A stretch of 64,000 bases of DNA, taken from Mastigias papua. Taxonomy: Eukaryota > Cnidaria > Scyphozoa > Rhizostomeae > Mastigiidae. The position numbers and the translations under genes are program-made. The notes below the pieces were generated by a model that did no database searches, was not told the origin of the DNA, and saw nothing but the letters and a program-made list of their open reading frames with translations. The DNA lies in NCBI GenBank assembly GCA_964019165.1, contig OZ025273.1, forward strand, positions 14,986,714 through 15,050,713, given 5' to 3'. Shown here piece by piece: positions 62,295 to 64,000 of this stretch (the stretch's first letter is position 1; every line of letters begins with the position of its first letter).

Positions 62295-63198
62295 ATCAAT
62301 AACCGAGCTGTAAGCACCCATTCGCAATTCGAGAAACACCAACAATTTTCATCACCACAAAATGAATAAATGTCACATAATGAACACTAATCGAAGTATT
62401 TGGGACAGACAGCTAATATACTTTTTTTAATATTGTTCAGTAAAGGCTATGTTTCTTCTAATTTAGTAATGATAAATAAAAGAGGAATTCCTATAACAAA
62501 CCTTTAAGTATTGCTCTTTCATTCCTATATACAGTGCTTTGCAAGTTTCCTCTACAATTGATGAAATTGTTCTTTCTCCTATCCGAAATTGAAATGACAG
62601 ACTTCTGAAAGTCTCACCTTAAATTAAACCAAGCGATAAGTTGGTAATATTGCAATGAGATGGGCATTTTTCAATAGGAGAACTAGTCGAACTAGTTCCT
62701 TCGTATCTCTTTCAAATGCTAGTAAAATTTGAGCATTGAATACTGTATACCTAGTAATACAGTACTGGATCTATAGCGAACAATTTTTTGTTTTACAAAT
62801 AGACAAAATCCCAAAAAAGAATGAAAACTACGGTAAAAAAATTACAAACCTGTAGCAAGGAAACGCAAAGTAACCGATAGGCGTTCAGAGGGTATTATTG
62901 CCATTCGTAAATGCGTATCTTGCTTTGAAATTAATGGACTGACCATTGCCAATATCTGATGGAATGATTCTTGACTTAAACGATGATATTGTCGAAATTG
63001 TTCAGGATCTTCAGCGTTTAGTTCGCGAATGAGATTTGCATGTGCTCCTTGAGTTCCTCTTCGCAGTATCCATTGCTTGGACCATGTCTGCCGATGTGCA
63101 GCTCTTAAACGCCTACGTCGACGTCGCAGAAGCAATAGCAAAAGTTAAATTTCTTCTTCCTCGCATTGCCGTTCAAACTCTCCCATTAATTCTGCCAT
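60978..63198 (-). CDS. PIF/Harbinger DDE transposase (HARBI1-like, 3 exons, one nonsense codon)
   Basis: Exons 63198-62850, 62617-62502 and 61781-60978, with donors CAG|GTTTGT and AAG|GTTTGT and acceptors TTTAAG| and TTTTAG|. Phases agree and give 422 codons. Exon 1: MAELMGEFERQCEEEEI, TAA (63147-63145), then LLLLLLRRRRRRLRAAHRQT and FRQYHRLSQESFHQILAMVS. Exon 2: FQFRIGERTISSIVEETCKA. Exon 3 holds the nuclease: IGAIDGKHIAIQQP (D184), GRASDAGVCG (D234), SRARRVVENAFGILAHRWRV (E312), and the conserved AACCLHNYL. It would excise and insert the element at TWA sites. Family leaders have Leu-rich then Arg-rich sequence, so the TAA most simply replaces a TTA. Without it the protein looks complete. 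Alternatively the start lies downstream, but no ATG occurs before the Arg-rich stretch. Confidence 0.88.
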
Positions 63199-63214
63199 TT
63201 TCTTGCTTCGCTCG

Positions 63215-63452
63215 CTTTCCCTGAAACGCATGCGCTTTGCCGAGTTTCTGTAAGCTTTCTCCTTTTGTTCAGCGCACACACAAGGGAGATCGTCATTCGT
63301 GGCGGAAATTTTTCAACATGTTGAATATTGGTGTCAGCAGTCACGAATGACGCAAAAGCTCAAAAGTGTTCACCGCACACTGGAGTTTCCTGCTAAGCAC
63401 GCGGCCGCGAATGACATTTTGCTAAGCAGGAAGCTCTAGTGTGCGCCGGGCT
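63215..63452 (-). repeat. Right terminal inverted repeat (238 bp)
   Basis: Reverse complement of 59711-59948, same length, two mismatches by eye (GCTTTTGCG for GCTTTAGCG, CGTGACTGC for CGTGCCTGC). Starts 17 bp before the transposase ATG, so the repeat probably contains that gene's promoter. Confidence 0.93.
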
Positions 63453-63455
63453 TAA

Positions 63456-64000
63456 AGCAGTCGTACTACTGAAACGTCAGCCAGCTGTGTGGATCACACA
63501 TGTAGTCTAGTCTCGATTTCTTAAACAAAATACAAAGGTTGTACTTATTTTCCACATATGAAAAAGATTCTCCAGAACAGAAGTATAAAGGGAAACGACC
63601 TGGCAAGTGAGCGGGTGAATTGAATATATGGTTACTCAATCCAGTGTAGTGTCGAATTTCGTAATCGGTCAAGTTTTTGTATTAAAACATAGCTTTCTCA
63701 AATGTTCTGATATTCAGATACGCTTGTTCAAGTTCTACTGCTACTTTGTTAAAATGATTGTTGTTTAAACTTAGTTATTTGATGTTCCCCTTCCCTGTCT
63801 GGAGAGTAAAATCTTTTCATGTTGGTTGTTCATTTTTATTGCTGTCCAGGAAAATGGGAAAAATGGTTTAGCGGATCGGAGGCCTCTTGAAACAGTGTTG
63901 ATCCTCTTTTGTATACGTTCGTCTATCACACTTGCACGATGACTTGGGATTGATATCGACCCACTCTTTACTCTTTCTCTACAGGTCTCCAGGGGCATCA
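63456..64000. other. No gene seen
   Basis: AT-rich flank of the Harbinger insertion. Short minus-strand frames at 63466-63672 and 63771-63998 have no domain that I recognise; the latter (RIQKRINTVSRGLRS) might be a LINE scrap but is too short to call. Confidence 0.4.

Larger units (their letters stand above)
59711..63452. mobile_element. Near-intact two-gene PIF/Harbinger transposon
   Basis: A 3742-bp element with 238-bp terminal inverted repeats that differ at two positions by eye, TAA target duplications, a MADF-domain gene on + and a DDE transposase gene on -, each with three exons and canonical GT-AG introns. The final exon of each gene sits inside an intron of the other. All motifs needed for cut-and-paste movement seem present except for one nonsense codon at transposase codon 18. 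Near-identical ends indicate a recent insertion. Confidence 0.92.

Overview
The window is metazoan nuclear DNA: AT-rich, intron-containing, full of long dinucleotide microsatellites and packed with decayed transposable elements. A NACHT-domain exon, BEL/Pao and Ty3/Gypsy LTR elements, L2/CR1-like and RTE-like LINEs, a Penelope-like element and several PIF/Harbinger transposons together suggest a marine invertebrate. The mix looks cnidarian-like to me, but the lineage cannot be fixed from this sequence. There is no rRNA, CRISPR or operon structure. Almost every protein-coding signal outside the NACHT exon belongs to a mobile element.

Layout. 1-1365: minus-strand L2/CR1-like LINE ORF2 running off the left edge. 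2020-2576: minus-strand PHD-finger exon, possibly from a Ulp1-protease/PHD family. 2885-9193: a 259-bp direct duplication whose two arms now flank a complete-ended BEL/Pao retrotransposon (3229-8889) with identical LTRs but an internally deleted gag-pol. 9311-9760: a 58-bp tandem repeat. 11351-13783: a DNA element with inverted ends and no gene. 13972-16382: a decayed Gypsy element. 17609-19905: a pseudogene of a multi-copy family whose function I do not know. 20755-22450: decayed LINE. 24466-29345: one LINE split by a 3.9-kb Tc1/mariner-type composite that is bounded by two identical 294-bp repeats. 29984-32271: an inverted-repeat element carrying a nested non-coding miniature LTR element. 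32331-32998: a TTAA-flanked MITE.

34727-36777 holds the one convincing host-type gene piece, a large NACHT (NLR-like) exon with good splice signals. 38100-45241 is a knot of (TA)n/(TG)n tracts, palindromes, hammerhead-like motifs and tRNA-like sequences, with a near full-length RTE-like LINE, a hAT-like insertion inside a (TA)n tract and the 3' end of a Penelope-like element. 46434-48542 is a decayed Harbinger. 51834-52516 is a SAP-domain fragment between inverted arms. 54678-57846 holds MITEs with G/C-run termini.

58636-63452 is the best-preserved and most interesting region: a deletion-derivative Harbinger, then 72 bp later a nearly intact two-gene PIF/Harbinger transposon (59711-63452) with 238-bp inverted repeats and TAA target duplications. 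It encodes a MADF-domain protein on + and a DDE transposase on -, each in three exons. The genes are interlocked: the last exon of each lies inside an intron of the other. In known Harbinger elements the Myb/MADF-type partner binds the ends and helps bring the transposase to them, so the two products probably act together. One nonsense codon near the transposase N-terminus is the only coding defect I see.
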